This document shows positions 1-9,721 of a DNA stretch of 64,000 bases, piece by piece. Each line of letters opens with the position of its first letter. The first letter of the stretch is position 1. The stretch is from Budorcas taxicolor (Eukaryota; Chordata; Mammalia; Artiodactyla; Bovidae), in contig NC_068935.1 in assembly GCF_023091745.1 (NCBI RefSeq), forward strand, positions 21,807,775 to 21,871,774, read 5' to 3'. The position numbers were made by a program, and so were the translations under genes. Under the pieces are notes generated by a model. The model saw only the letters and a list, made by a program, of their open reading frames with translations, had not been told where the DNA came from and did not search any database.

Positions 1-1040
1 GCACAAGCTGGAATTAAGATTGCCAGGAGAAATATCAATAACCTCAGATATGCAGATGACACCACCCTTATGGCAGAAAGGGAAGAAGAACTAAAGATCT
101 TCTTGATGAAACTGAAAGAGGAGAGTGAAAAAGTTGACTTAAAGCTCAACATTCAGAAAAAGAAGATCATGGCATCTGGTCCCATCAATTCATGGGAAAT
201 AGATTCCCTGGTGGCTCAGATGGTAAAGCATCTGTCTACAATGCAGGAGACCTGGGTTCGATTCCCGGGTTGGCAATATCCCCTGGAGAAGGAAATGGCA
301 ACCCAATCTAGTATTCTGGCCTAGAAAATCCCATGGATGGAGGAGCCTGGTGGGCTATATAGTCCATGGGGTCGCAAAGAGTCAGACACACTGAGCAACT
401 TCAATCAATCAATCAGATGGGGAAACAGTGAGAACAGTGTCAGACTTTATTTTTGGGGGCTCCAAAATCACTGCAGATGGTGACTCAGCCATGTAATTAA
501 AAGAAGCTTTCTCCTTGGAAAGATAGTTATCACCAACCTAGACAGCATATTAAAAAAAAAAAAAGACATTACTTTACCATCAAAGGTCCATCTAGCCAAA
601 GCTGTGGTTCTTCCTGTACTCATGTATGAATGTGAGAGTTGGATTATAAAGAAAGCTGAGTGCCAAAGAATTGATGTTTTTGAACTGTGGTGTTGGAGAA
701 GACTCTTGAGAGTCCCATGGACAGCAAGGAGATCCAACCAGTACATCCTAAAGGAAATCAGTTCTGAATATTCATTGGAAGGACTGATGCTGAAGTTAAA
801 ACTCCAATACTCTGGCCACCTGATGTGAAGAACTGACTCATTTGAAAAGACTCTTATGCTGGAAAAGATTGAAGGCAGGAGGAGAAGGGGATGACAAGGA
901 TGAGATCGTTGGATGGCATCACTGACTCAATGGACATGATTTTAAGTAAATTCCAGGAGTTGGTGTTGGACAGGAAGGCCTGGCGTGCTGCAATCCATGG
1001 GGCTGCAAAAAGTCGGACACAGCTGAAGGACTGAACTGAT
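1..1040 (+). mobile_element. BovB LINE, 3' part, cut by window edge
   Basis: RTE-type BovB retrotransposon. The visible part starts just before the reverse-transcriptase YADDT motif (about 46-63) and runs through the C-terminal part of ORF2 to the 3' terminal CTGAACTGA. The frame is broken: a Bov-tA SINE splits it at 205-415, an A-run lies at 552-564, and several substitutions give stops (for example TGA at 826-828). A 74-codon C-terminal stretch stays open at 604-828 and includes the conserved CWRRLLRVPWTARRSNQ block. The 5' end is outside the window, so its full length cannot be judged. Dead copy. Confidence 0.93.
205..415 (+). mobile_element. Bov-tA SINE inside BovB
   Basis: tRNA-headed ruminant SINE. 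The head reads TTCCCTGGTGGCTCAGATGG and is followed by a B-box-like GGTTCGATTCCC, then the Bov-A body (CCTGGAGAAGGAAATGGCAACCC) and the end TCCATGGGGTCGCAAAGAG. It interrupts the BovB copy between GGGAAATAGAT and GATGGGGAAACAG. The tail is a short CAAT repeat (402-415) instead of the usual CA-rich tail, and I could not define a clear target-site duplication. It makes a chimeric 84-codon frame (70-324) of BovB residues followed by SINE-encoded residues; no function is implied. Confidence 0.9.
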
Positions 1041-1224
1041 GTAATTAACATAATTGTTTTCAGTAATTGAGTAATTTTAAAAGGATGTGAAACAATTAAA
1101 CATGCAAAATGAGCTTTTCAGAAGAAGAGAAAATAATGGATTAATAGTTATTATATAATCTCTTGAATGAGTTTTTCATTTACAGGAACATATTGACCAT
1201 TTCTCTTTACTTCTCTTTTGTATA

Positions 1225-1345
1225 TGCATCCTTTGAGATGCTCTTCAAGGCAGAAAATCTATCCTATCCATTTTCTGGTATTCAGCACCTGTCTGGTCCC
1301 TGGTGCATAGTAGGATCTTAAAATACACTTGTTGAATTGAAAAAA
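1225..1345 (+). mobile_element. L2 LINE 3' end fragment
   Basis: Weak but characteristic L2-like terminal text: AGCACCTGTCTGGTCCCTGGTGCATAGTAGG, then CTTGTTGAATTGA. This matches the familiar 'cctggcacatagtagg...tgttgaatga' 3' end of mammalian L2. Heavily diverged; MIR shares this tail and cannot be excluded. Confidence 0.5.
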
Positions 1346-1417
1346 AACTAGTACAATTAATCCAGTTTATGGCTATACTTCTAAAATTTAATTTTTTGTG
1401 GAAATGTAAAAATTTGC

Positions 1418-1475
1418 TTTATATATATATATATATGGTTCTCATCTCACTCCATATATATATATATATATGGAG
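1418..1475. repeat. Palindromic (TA)n pair
   Basis: Two (TA)n tracts, about 1419-1436 and 1454-1471, separated by about 17 bases (GGTTCTCATCTCACTCC). Each is bounded by GG or CC in mirror orientation. The whole block can fold as one hairpin or as two small cruciforms. It is a simple repeat, likely polymorphic in length. Confidence 0.85.
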
Positions 1476-1537
1476 TTTTAAAAATGTTCCATTTGGAATT
1501 TTGAAAGTATCTAATTTTGATACTAGTATCTAATTAG

Positions 1538-2285
1538 TCATTTTACAGAAAAAAATAAACAGAATAAAATAATAGAAAATAAAATCTTATGTCTTAATAA
1601 AGTAAAAATCAAGCCATGTTTAAAGTACAGGGGGATTTCCAAGTAGGGACAACACCAAGGTAATAATATGCTTAGTGTGTTCAGAGACCAGAAAGAAGGC
1701 CACAGTAGTTGAGGTAGAGAGGGAGAAGGTAGTTGGAAATTTGGAGAGATATCCAGAGTCTTAATCATGTAAGGCCATGTCGAAGTCTTGGCATTTTATT
1801 CTAAAAGTTAGGGGATGGTATTTGAAAGGCTTTAGCAGTGAAGTGGCATGGTCGGATTTATGTTTTAAATAGAACATATTGGCTGTTGTGTGGATGCTGG
1901 GAAAAGGGAAAAAGTTAAAGAAGCTAGTGTTATAATTCAGACCAGAAATAATGGTGATCAGAAATAGGGTGGAAATAATAGATTTAGTGAAAAGCATTTG
2001 GATGCAGCATAGATTTCAGAGAGAGATAATAGATTGCATTTAATAGTGGACTATATATGAAATATGAGAAAGAGAAAAGTCAAGGATGTTGCCAAGGTTT
2101 TTGCCATGAGCAACTAGGTGAGTGGTGGTCTCATGTAGTGAGATGAGAACCACTGTAGTATTTACAAATTCTAGAGACAGGGATTAAAGGTTCTATTTTG
2201 TATGTATTGTATTTCAAATTCATACTAGACATCCAAGTGCAAATATAGGGTAAGTGGTTGGATGTGAGAATCTGAATTTCAGAGG
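1538..2285 (+). repeat. Ancient mammalian dispersed repeat (family not named)
   Basis: The text follows a dispersed mammalian repeat that I recognise but cannot name with confidence: '...ggccatgt...ttttattctaaaagt...gggatggtatttgaaaggcttt...agtggcatggtcgga...', then '...agaaaagtcaaggatgttgccaaggtttttgcc' and '...agacatccaagtgcaaat'. The same family seems to recur at about 19040-19490 and 25800-26430. No coding potential. The L1 fragment begins directly after its right end. Confidence 0.5.
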
Positions 2286-2310
2286 TGAGATTAGAGTTGA
2301 TAATACATAT

Positions 2311-3881
2311 CTGGCAGTTTTCTTTCTTTGTGGCATCTTTGTTAGGTTTTGGTATTAGGGTGATGGTGGCCTCATAGAATGAGTTTGGAAGTTTACCTTC
2401 CTCTGCAATCTTCTGGAAGAGTTTGAGTAGGGTAGGTGTCAGCTCTTCTCTAAATTTTTGGTAGAATTCAGCTGTGAAGCTGTCTGGACCTGGGCTTTTT
2501 TTTGCTGGAAGACTTCTGATTACAGTTTCAATTTCTGTGCTTGTGATGGGTCTGTTAAGATCTTCTATTTCTTCCTGATTCAGTTTTGAAAAGTTGTACT
2601 TTTCTAAGAATTTGTCCATTTCTTCCACGTTGTCCATTTTATTGGCATATAATTGCTGATAGTAGTCTCTTATGATCCTTTGTATTTCTGTGTTGTCTGT
2701 TGTGATCTCTCCATTTTCATTTCTAATTTTATTGATTTGATTTTTCTCCCTTTGTTTCTTGATGAGTCTGGCTAATGGTTTGTCAATTTTATTTATCCTT
2801 TCAAAGAAACAGCTTTTTGCTTTGTTGATTTTTGCTATGGTCTCTTTTGTTTCTTTTGCATTTATTTCTGCCCTAATTTTTAAGATTATTTTTCCTTCTA
2901 CTAACCATGGGGTTCTCCATTTCTTCCTTTTCTAGTTTCTTTAGGTGTAGAGTTAGGTTATTTATTTGACTTTTTTCTTGTTTCTTGAGGTATGCCTGTA
3001 TTGCTATGAACTTTCCCCTTAACACTGCTTTTATAGTGTCCCACAGGTTTTGGGTTGTTGTGTTTTCATTTTCATTTATTTCTAGGCATATTTTGATTTC
3101 TTCTGTGATTTGTTGGTTATTCAGAAGCATGTTGTTCAGCCTCCATATGTTGGAATTTTTCATAGTTTTTCTCCTGTAATTGAGATCTAATCTTAATGCA
3201 TTATGGTCAGAAAAGATGCTTGGAATGATTTCAGTTTTTTTGAATTTATCAAGGCTAGATTTATGGCCCAGGATGTGATCTATCCTGGAGAAGGTTTGGT
3301 GAGTACTTGAGAAAAAGGTGAAATTCATTGTTTTAGGATGAAATGTCCTATAGACATAAATTAGGTCCAACTGGTCTATTGTATCATATAAAGTTTGTGT
3401 TTTTTTGTTAATTTTCTGTTTAGTTGATCTGCCCATAGGTGTGAGTGGGGTATTAAAGTCTCCCACTATTATTGTGTTATTGTTAATTTCCCCTTTCATA
3501 CTTGTTAGCATTTGTCTTACATGTTGTGGTGCTCCTATGTTGGGTGCATATATATTTATAATTGTTGTATCTTCTTCTTGGATTGATCCTTTGATCATCA
3601 TGTAGTGTCCTTCTTTGTCTCTTTTCACAGCCTTTGTTTTAAAGTCTATTTTATCTGATATGAGTATAGCTACTCCTGCTTTCTTTTGCTCTAATTGTGT
3701 GGAATATCTTTTTCCAGCCCTTCACTTTCAGTCTGTATGTGTCCCTTGTTTTGAGCTGGGTCTCTTGTAGACAACATATATAGGGGTCTTGTTTATGTAT
3801 CCATTCAGCCAGTCTTTGTCTTTTGGTTGGGGCATTCAACCCATTTACGTTTAAGGTCATTATTGATAAGTATGATCCCAT
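2311..3881 (-). pseudogene. L1 ORF2 remnant: endonuclease and start of RT
   Basis: The minus-strand frame opens at 3881 with the L1 endonuclease N-terminus (SIMTLNVNGLNAPTKRQRL; the metal-binding region CCLQETQL follows). It continues with VGDFNTPLTPMGR and the DHNALRLDLNY end of the APE-type endonuclease, then reaches the RT entry block RPITSTEIETVIRSLPAKKSPGPDSFTAEFYQ. It is split by frame changes near 3640 and by stops between 2640 and 2873. It ends near KPNKDATKKEN, before the catalytic aspartates. Cannot make active ORF2p. Confidence 0.9.
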
Positions 3882-3938
3882 TGCCAGTTACTTTATTGTT
3901 TTGGGTTTGGGTTTATACACCCTTTTTGTGTTTCCTGT

Positions 3939-4448
3939 CTAGAGAATATCCTTTAGCATTTGTTGGAGAGCTGGTTTGGTCGTGCTGAATTCTCTCAGCT
4001 TTTGCTTGTCTGTAAAGCTTTTGATTTCTCCTTCACATTTGAATGAGATCCTTGCTGGGTACAGTAATCTGGGCTGTAGGTTATTTTTTTTCATCACTTT
4101 CAGTATGTCTTGCCATTCCCTCCTAGCCTGAAGCGTTTCTATTGAAAGATCAGCTGTTATCCTTATGGGAATCCCCTTGTGTGTTATTTGTTGTTTTTCC
4201 CTTGCTGCTTTTAATATTTGTTCTTTATGTTTGATCTTTGTTAATCTGATTAATATGTGTCTTGGGGTGTTTTGCCTTGGGTTTATCCTGTTTGGGACTC
4301 TCTGGGTTTCTTGGACTTGGGTGATTATTTCCTTCCACATTTTAGGGACATTTTCAATTATTATCTCCTCAAGTATTTTCTCATGGTCTTTCTTTTTGTC
4401 TTCTTCTTCTGGGACTCCTATAATTCGAATGTTGGAGCATTTCATATT
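3939..4448 (-). pseudogene. L1 ORF1 C-terminal remnant
   Basis: About 168 codons remain open. They start at the RRM-type block SNIRIIGVPEEEDKKK and run through TPRHILIRLTKIKHKEQIL, ARREWQDILKVMK and LLYPARISFKCEGE to the natural C-terminus LREFSTTKPALQQ. ORF1p is the RNA-binding trimeric chaperone of the L1 particle. The N-terminal coiled coil is missing, so the fragment is dead, but the surviving part has few disruptions and is fairly young. The short ORF1-ORF2 linker lies at 3882-3938. Confidence 0.9.
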
Positions 4449-4842
4449 TCAATTGAGCTTTTTATTGCAGTTGAGTTCCTTATATATTTTGGATAGTAGC
4501 CCCTTATTACATATATGAATTGCAAATATTTTCTCCCATTATGTAAATTACCTCTTTATTTTGTTAGTTGTTTCTTTTGCTGTATAGAAGTTTTTAGTGT
4601 GATATAGTCTCAGTTGTTGACTTTTGTTTTAATTTTGCTTTTGCTGTCTTATCCAAAAAGGCATATCAAAAACGTTATGAAGGAGATTTTCTCATTTTTT
4701 CCAGAAGTTTTATGGTTTCCTGTCTTATGTTTAAATGCTTAATACATTCCTAGTTAATTTTTGTGAGTGATATAAGATAGTCCAGTTTCTTTTTTTTCTT
4801 TTCCCTATGTGGTTATCCAGTTTTCCAAACATTCTGTTTTTA

Positions 4843-4941
4843 ACTTTATTTTTTAATTTTTTAACTGAAGTATAGTTGATTTACAATACTGTATTAATTT
4901 ATGCTATATAGCAAAGTCATTCAGTCATACACACACATATG

Positions 4942-4972
<31 letters not shown>

Positions 4973-4996
4973 ATATATATATGCATATATACATAC

Positions 4997-5031
<35 letters not shown>

Positions 5032-5335
5032 TAGAGAGAGAGAGAGAGACACTCCTCCATACTCTTTTCCATTATGGTTTATCAGTGGATATTGAATATA
5101 GTTTCCTGTGCTATACGGTAGGGCCTTGTTGTTTACCCATACTATGTATAATAGTTTATATCTGCTAATCTCAAACTCTGAATCTATCCCTCCCTGACTC
5201 TCTTTGCCCTTGGAAACCAGGAGTCTGTTCTCTCTGTGAGTCTGCTTCTGTTTCACAGATAGGTTCATTTGTGTCATATTTTATATTCTGTATATGAGTG
5301 ATATCATACTCAATGTCCTTTATTGGTGAGATTAC
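4843..5335 (-). mobile_element. Artiodactyl L1 3' UTR insertion
   Basis: Minus-strand L1 3' end. The A-tail appears as T-rich sequence at 4843-4862, followed by 'aactgaagtatagttgatttacaatactg', then, after the microsatellite, 'tttcctgtgctatacggtagggccttgttgttta' and 'aaactctgaatctatccctccc'. It is a short 5'-truncated copy inside an older L1. Its 3' UTR carries a strongly expanded simple repeat. Confidence 0.75.
4925..5050. repeat. Compound (CA/TA/GA)n microsatellite
   Basis: Successive tracts of CA, TA, interrupted TA/TG/CA, pure CA, then (GA)n. It lies within an L1 3' UTR and probably grew from a short TA/CA seed there. Likely length-polymorphic. The Tyr-Ile and Val-Cys frames across it are artefacts. 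Confidence 0.95.
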
Positions 5336-5699
5336 CCATTACCTCTTGAGTATCCATAGCTCCCTTTTCAAAATTAGTTGTTCATATGTCTGTTGGTTGA
5401 TTTTGGTGCTCTCAACTCTGTTCCTTTGATCAATGTTGACTTTTTATACAAGTATGATACTGTTTTGATTTCTACAACTTTGTAACATATTTGAAATCTA
5501 GAAGCATGAAGTCAGCAGCTTTGTTCTCTCTCAAGATTGCTTTGGCTATTCCAGGACTTTTATGATCCCGTAAACATTTCAGGATTTCTTTTTCTATGAC
5601 AAATGCCATTGGAATTCTCATAGTGACTGTTCTGAATATGCCAGCAAATTTGGAAAACTCAGCAGTGGCCACAGGACTGGAAAAAGTCAGTTTTCATTC

Positions 5700-7256
5700 C
5701 AATCCCAAATAAAGGCAATGCAAAAGAATGCTCAAACTACCTCACAATTGCACTCATCTCATACACTAGTAAAGTAATGCTCAAACTTCTCCAAGCCAGG
5801 CTTCAGCAAGACGTGAACTGGGAACTACCGGATGATTAAGCTGGAGTTAGAAAAGGCAGAGGAACCAGAGATCAAATTGCCTACATCTGCTGGATCATGG
5901 AAAAAACAAGAGAGTTCCAGGAAAAAAACACATCTATTTCTGCTTTATTGACTATGCCAAAGCCTTTAACTGTGTGGGTCACAATAAACTGAGGAAAATT
6001 CTGAAAGAGATGGGAATACCAGACCACCTGACCTGCCTCTTGAGAAACTTATATGCAGGTCAGGAAGCAGCAGTTAGAACTGGACATGGAACAACAGACT
6101 GGTTCCAAATAGGAAAAGGAGTACGTCAAGGCTGTATATTGTCACCCTGCTTATTTAACTTCTATGCAGAGTACATCATGAAAAACGCTGGGCTGGAAGA
6201 AGCACAAGCTGGAATCAAGATTGCAGGGAGAAATATCAATAACCTCAGATATGCAGATGACACCACCCTTATGGCAGAAAGTGAAGAGGAACTAAAAAGC
6301 CTCTTGATGAAACTGAAAGTGGAGAGTGAAAAAGTTGACTTAAAGTTCAACATTCAGAAAACAAAGATCATGGTATTTGGTCCCATCACTTCATGGGAAA
6401 TAGATGGGGAAACAGTGGAAACAGTGTCAGACTTTATCTTTTTGGGCTCCAAAATCACTGCAGACGGTGATTGCAGCCATGGAAGTAAAAGACGCTTACT
6501 ACTTGGAAGAAAAGTTATGACCAACCTAGAGAGCATATTCCCAGAGAAGGCAATGGCAATCCACTCCAGTACTCTTGGCTGGCAAATCCCATGGACAAAG
6601 GAACCTGGTAGACTGCAGTCCATGAGGTGACTAGGAGTTAGACACGACTAAGCGACTTCACTTTCACTTTTCACTTTCATGCATTGGAGAAGGAAATGGC
6701 AACCCACTCCAGTGTTCTTGCCTGGAAGAACCCAGGGACAGGGGAGCCTGGTGGGCTGCTGTCTATGGTGTTGCACAGAGTCGGACATGACTGAAGCGAC
6801 TTAGCAGCAGCAGCAGCAGCAGATAGCATATTAAAAAGCAGAGATATTACTTTGCCAACAAAGGTCTGTCTAGTCAAGGCTATGGTTTTTCCAGTGGTCA
6901 TTTATGGATGTGAGAGTTGGATTGTGAAGAAAGCTGAGTTCCAAAGGATTGATGCTTTTGAAATGTGGTGTTGGAGAAGACTCTTGAGAGTCCCTTGGAC
7001 TGCAAGCAGATCCAACCAGTCCATCCTAAAGGAGATCAGTTCTGGGTGTTCATTGGAAGGACTGATGCTGAAGCTGAAACTCCAATACTTTGGCCACCTC
7101 ATGCGAAGAGCTGACTCATTGGAAAAGACCCTGATGCTGGGAAAGATTGAAGGCAGGAGGAGAAGGGGACAACAGAGGATGAGATGGCTGGATGGCATCA
7201 CTGGCTCGATGGACACGAGTTTGGGTAAACTCCGGGAGTTGGTGATGGACAGGTAG
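5700..7256 (+). pseudogene. BovB ORF2 remnant (RT and C-terminal part)
   Basis: RT motifs are well kept: MGIPDHLTCLLRNLYAGQ, GKGVRQGCILSPCLFNFYAEY (RT block with the substrate-pocket region) and the catalytic YADDT about 6249-6263. The frame 5974-6630 stays open into the SINE, where about 30 residues are SINE-encoded. After the SINE the C-terminal region continues open at 6852-7256 (YGCESWIVKKAE, CWRRLLRVPWTASRSNQ, RRRRGQQRMRWLDGITG). Upstream, 5700-5974 has frameshifts. The endonuclease part is absent. Non-functional. Confidence 0.9.
6540..6824 (+). mobile_element. Bov-A2 SINE with (AGC)n tail
   Basis: Two Bov-A monomers in tandem (GAGAAGGCAATGGCAATCCAC... and GAGAAGGAAATGGCAACCC...) joined by the CTTTCACTTTTCACTTTCATGCA linker. 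The 3' tail is a (AGC)n microsatellite at about 6802-6822. An 8 bp duplication AGCATATT flanks it (6532-6539 and 6825-6832), both copies being BovB host sequence. Confidence 0.95.
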
Positions 7257-7640
7257 GCCTGGCATGCTGCGATTCATGGGGTTGCAAAGAGTCAGACATG
7301 ACTGAGCAACTGAACTGAATTGAGCTGAATCTATAGATGGCTTTTGATAGAATGGACATTTTAACAATATTTACTCTTTCAATTCCTAAATATGGGATAT
7401 CTATTCATTTATTTGCATCTTCTTTCATTAATGTCATATTTTTCAGTGTATAGATATTTCATTTCCTTGGTTATATTGATTCCTAAGTAGTTTATTGTTT
7501 TTGGTGCTACTTCAGACAGTTCATTATTTGTGTATAGAAATAGGAGTAGTTTTTATGTATTGATTGTTGTATCCTAAAATGTTACTAAATTTATTTGTTA
7601 ATTCTAACAGTTTTTTGATGGAGACTAGGATTTTTTCTCC

Positions 7641-7984
7641 TCAGAAAGGGTAACTCTTTGTACTTGGCCAGTTCCCTCTTGGTGTTGAGCAGTGCTGGCC
7701 CAGGAGGTGGGATGAGGCTGGTAATATCAAGCTCTTCTTTGTTACCATTTTGTATGGCTATTTTCAGAAATTTGTTTCTACTGTATTGCTGAAGTTTCTT
7801 AAGGTGGACCCTTGAGCTTTCCTAGAGCTGTGCTTGGTTGTGAATAGCTGTCTAACTGTTGATCTATGTGGGAAAATGGAATATCTGCTACTTCCCCATC
7901 TTGGTGACATCACTCCCTCTACTCTGTTTAAAACATACCCAAGTTTCATTTAAGTATGGTGCAGCCAATAGTTTAGGAGATGAT
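7641..7984. other. Unassigned, possibly old L1 5' region
   Basis: No gene seen. The block '...tgttgatctatgtggg...cttccccatcttggtgacatcactccctc' resembles the start of an old mammalian L1 5' UTR in antisense, but the match is too weak to claim. Confidence 0.35.
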
Positions 7985-8300
7985 TCCCATTGAAAATATA
8001 ATTTGTTATTCACAATTCCCAAGAGGAGGAAACCATGCCATGGCACATAGAGTCATAAGAGAGAACACTGGAGTTAATCATAGGCAGAGAGAAGGAGAGT
8101 GAGAATTGTGGGAAAGCCTTTATTGTGATTTTCTTGGGAAGGAATAGGCAAGGCTATATAAGTCAGCTGACCAGATTTAGGATTCATTAGTTTGATAATT
8201 TCAGTGTGCTCAGAGGCATAGGAGCTTCCCCTAATTGGCTGATGCTTGATCCTAGGGTGATTAAGGAAGGACTTTGTCTTACAATTGTTAATACACAATA
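7985..8300 (-). repeat. Putative ancient LTR, antisense
   Basis: Read on the minus strand this has LTR-like order: a CCAAT-like GCCAATTAGGGG near 8233-8244, a TATA-like element (TATATAGCC, complement of 8152-8160), about 30 bases further a polyadenylation signal AATAAAGGC (AATAAA is the complement of 8119-8124), then a CT-rich end (TCTCACTCTCCTTCTCTCTGCC). I could not place TG/CA termini or a target duplication, nor name the family. Other origins are possible. Confidence 0.45.
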
Positions 8301-8639
8301 AAAAGGCATTTAGGGTGTATGGGCTCTAGATTAGTTAGTTTGCTTATGAAAGCTGTGCTCATTGGATAGATGCTTCTACCTGTAGAAATCTAACTCCAGG
8401 AAAGATGATCTCTCTCTAGTCAGCAAGGTCTCATGATAACAAAATATCAGATACAGAAACTAAAAAAACATAAGACATATACCTACCAAACTCACCTCAT
8501 TTTTGTTTCTATTATTACTTTATCTTTTGTAATATATATATAATGATACAATTTGTATAAAGCTTAAAATAGTAAAACTGATCAACATATCATTTAGGTA
8601 CATATGCATATGTAACAAAATTTTAAAATCTCATTCATT
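8301..8639. other. Unassigned AT-rich sequence
   Basis: No coding frame and no repeat I can name. A short (TA) run lies at 8533-8541. Confidence 0.4.
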
Positions 8640-9290
8640 TAAAAAAAAATGTTTTCTAATACATGCATTTAAGACCATGTATTTCTGATTACAGCCAGGG
8701 CTGTACCTCAGTTTTTCCAATTTTGTCTTTAATGAAATTCAGATAGGAATATTTTTATAATTTCTACTTGGCACATGAGTTATTTAGAGGTTTTCCTTTT
8801 TTCTGAAGGTAATATGCTATTTGATTGTATTTTTATTTAATAATTTAAGGAATTGGTCTTCATTCCATGGATTCTTTGGTATTTATCAAGATTTTTATAT
8901 ATTTGTATTATTACATCTCAAACTGTTCTAAGTTCGATTCTTCTTTTTGATAAAGTATATCTGTTAATAGCTCTTTCTGCAAAAATTTATGAACTAAAAC
9001 AAACGATTTATAAACTTAGTTAAACTAAGCCTTTGATTTAAAATGACTATTTCACTTTCATTTTGAATGATAGTTTAGCTGGTCATGGCCTTCTAGGTTG
9101 AAAGTTGCTTTTCTTCAGCATTCTGAAGATATACTTCTACTGCTCTGACAGTCTCTTTTACTGCCAGAAAGTTTGCTCTCATTCTAGCTATTCTTTCTTC
9201 ATAGGAAATCTTTTCCCTCTCCCTTTTTATAGTTTGATTTTTCTATTTTGATTTTATTTAGTGTCCTGAAGTTTCACTAAATTTTACTGA
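8640..9290 (-). mobile_element. Old L1 fragments, antisense
   Basis: Diverged L1-like text: '...gcacatgagttatttagaggttttcc...' resembles antisense ORF2 endonuclease-RT linker sequence. '...gctggtcatggccttctaggttgaaagttgc...cagcattctgaag...' resembles antisense ORF1. No frame is conserved. Boundaries are soft, and two separate fragments are likely. Confidence 0.5.
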
Positions 9291-9343
9291 ATTATAATAG
9301 TTGCTATCACTATTGTTGTTAGTAGCATTATTACTGGGCATTG

Positions 9344-9560
9344 GGGCTTCCCAGGTGGCACAGTGGTAAAGAATCCACCTGCCAATGAAGGAGATGCAAG
9401 AGATGTGGGTTTGATCCCTGGGTCGGGAAGATCCCCTGGAGTAGGAAATGGCAACCCACTCCAGTATTCTTGCTTGGAAAACTCCATAGACAAAACAGCC
9501 TAGTGGCCTACAGTCCATGGGGTCACAAAGAGTCAGACATAACTGAGCACAGCACATAGC
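9344..9560 (+). mobile_element. Bov-tA SINE
   Basis: Complete tRNA-headed SINE: GGCTTCCCAGGTGGCACAGTGG head, B-box-like GGGTTTGATCCC, Bov-A body and end (CAAAGAGTCAGACATAACTGAGCA). The flanks TAGCATTATTACT and CAGTATTATTATC are similar and may be a decayed target-site duplication. Confidence 0.92.
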
Positions 9561-9721
9561 ACAGTATTATTATCATTTCAATTCTGCTTAGGTGTTGGCA
9601 TACTTCAGTTTGAAGATTCATTTTTAAAAAAACATTTCCAGAAATTTCTAACCATTGCCATTTTGGATATCCTCTCTTTCCCATTAAAAATTTTTTTTTT
9701 CATCTGGAACTTTTACTAAAA

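Larger units (their letters stand above)
2311..4448 (-). mobile_element. L1 LINE fragment lacking both ends
   Basis: Antisense bovine-type L1. Read on the minus strand it begins inside ORF1 (4448) and ends inside the reverse-transcriptase domain of ORF2 (about 2311), so the 5' UTR, ORF1 start, the rest of RT, the C-terminal ORF2 and the 3' UTR with A-tail are all absent. LINE copies are normally anchored at their 3' end, so loss of the 3' half is unusual. No A-tail and no clear target-site duplication is visible, which favours later deletion or recombination. The right edge abuts older L1 sequence at 4452. Confidence 0.9.
5638..7324 (+). mobile_element. BovB LINE, 5'-truncated, carrying a SINE
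   Basis: Starts in the RT region (ATGCCAGCAAATTTGGAAAAC) and ends in CTGAACTGAATTGAGCTGAA. A short flanking duplication CTGAAT occurs at 5632-5637 and 7325-7330; it is only weak evidence because the BovB tail itself contains CTGAA. The host is an old L1 whose sequence resumes on the other side, so this is a clean insertion. Bov-A2 later landed inside it at 6540-6824. Confidence 0.93.
4452..7640 (-). mobile_element. Old L1 LINE, ORF2 3' part, interrupted twice
   Basis: Diverged L1 text on the minus strand occurs in three blocks: 4452-4842 ('...gtatagaagtttttagtg...atggtttcctgtctta'), 5336-5631 ('...aagattgctttggctattccagg...atgccattgg') and 7331-7640 ('aatctatagatgg...atggacattttaacaatattt'). 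Put in order they are consecutive parts of one ORF2. The gaps are insertions: a younger L1 3' UTR (4843-5335) and BovB (5638-7324). No frame is retained. The end near 7640 is approximate. Confidence 0.75.

Noticed and set aside
4165..4518. Hydrophobic 117-codon plus-strand frame resembling a membrane protein
   Set aside because: Antisense of L1 ORF1; T-rich antisense LINE sequence often gives Leu/Phe/Ile-rich frames.
4901..5277. Frames rich in Tyr-Ile or Val-Cys
   Set aside because: Produced by the TA/CA/GA microsatellite.
9344..9420. tRNA-like heads with B-box-like GGTTCGATCCC in many SINEs
   Set aside because: These are Bov-tA SINE heads. None can fold as a complete functional tRNA, so no tRNA genes are called.
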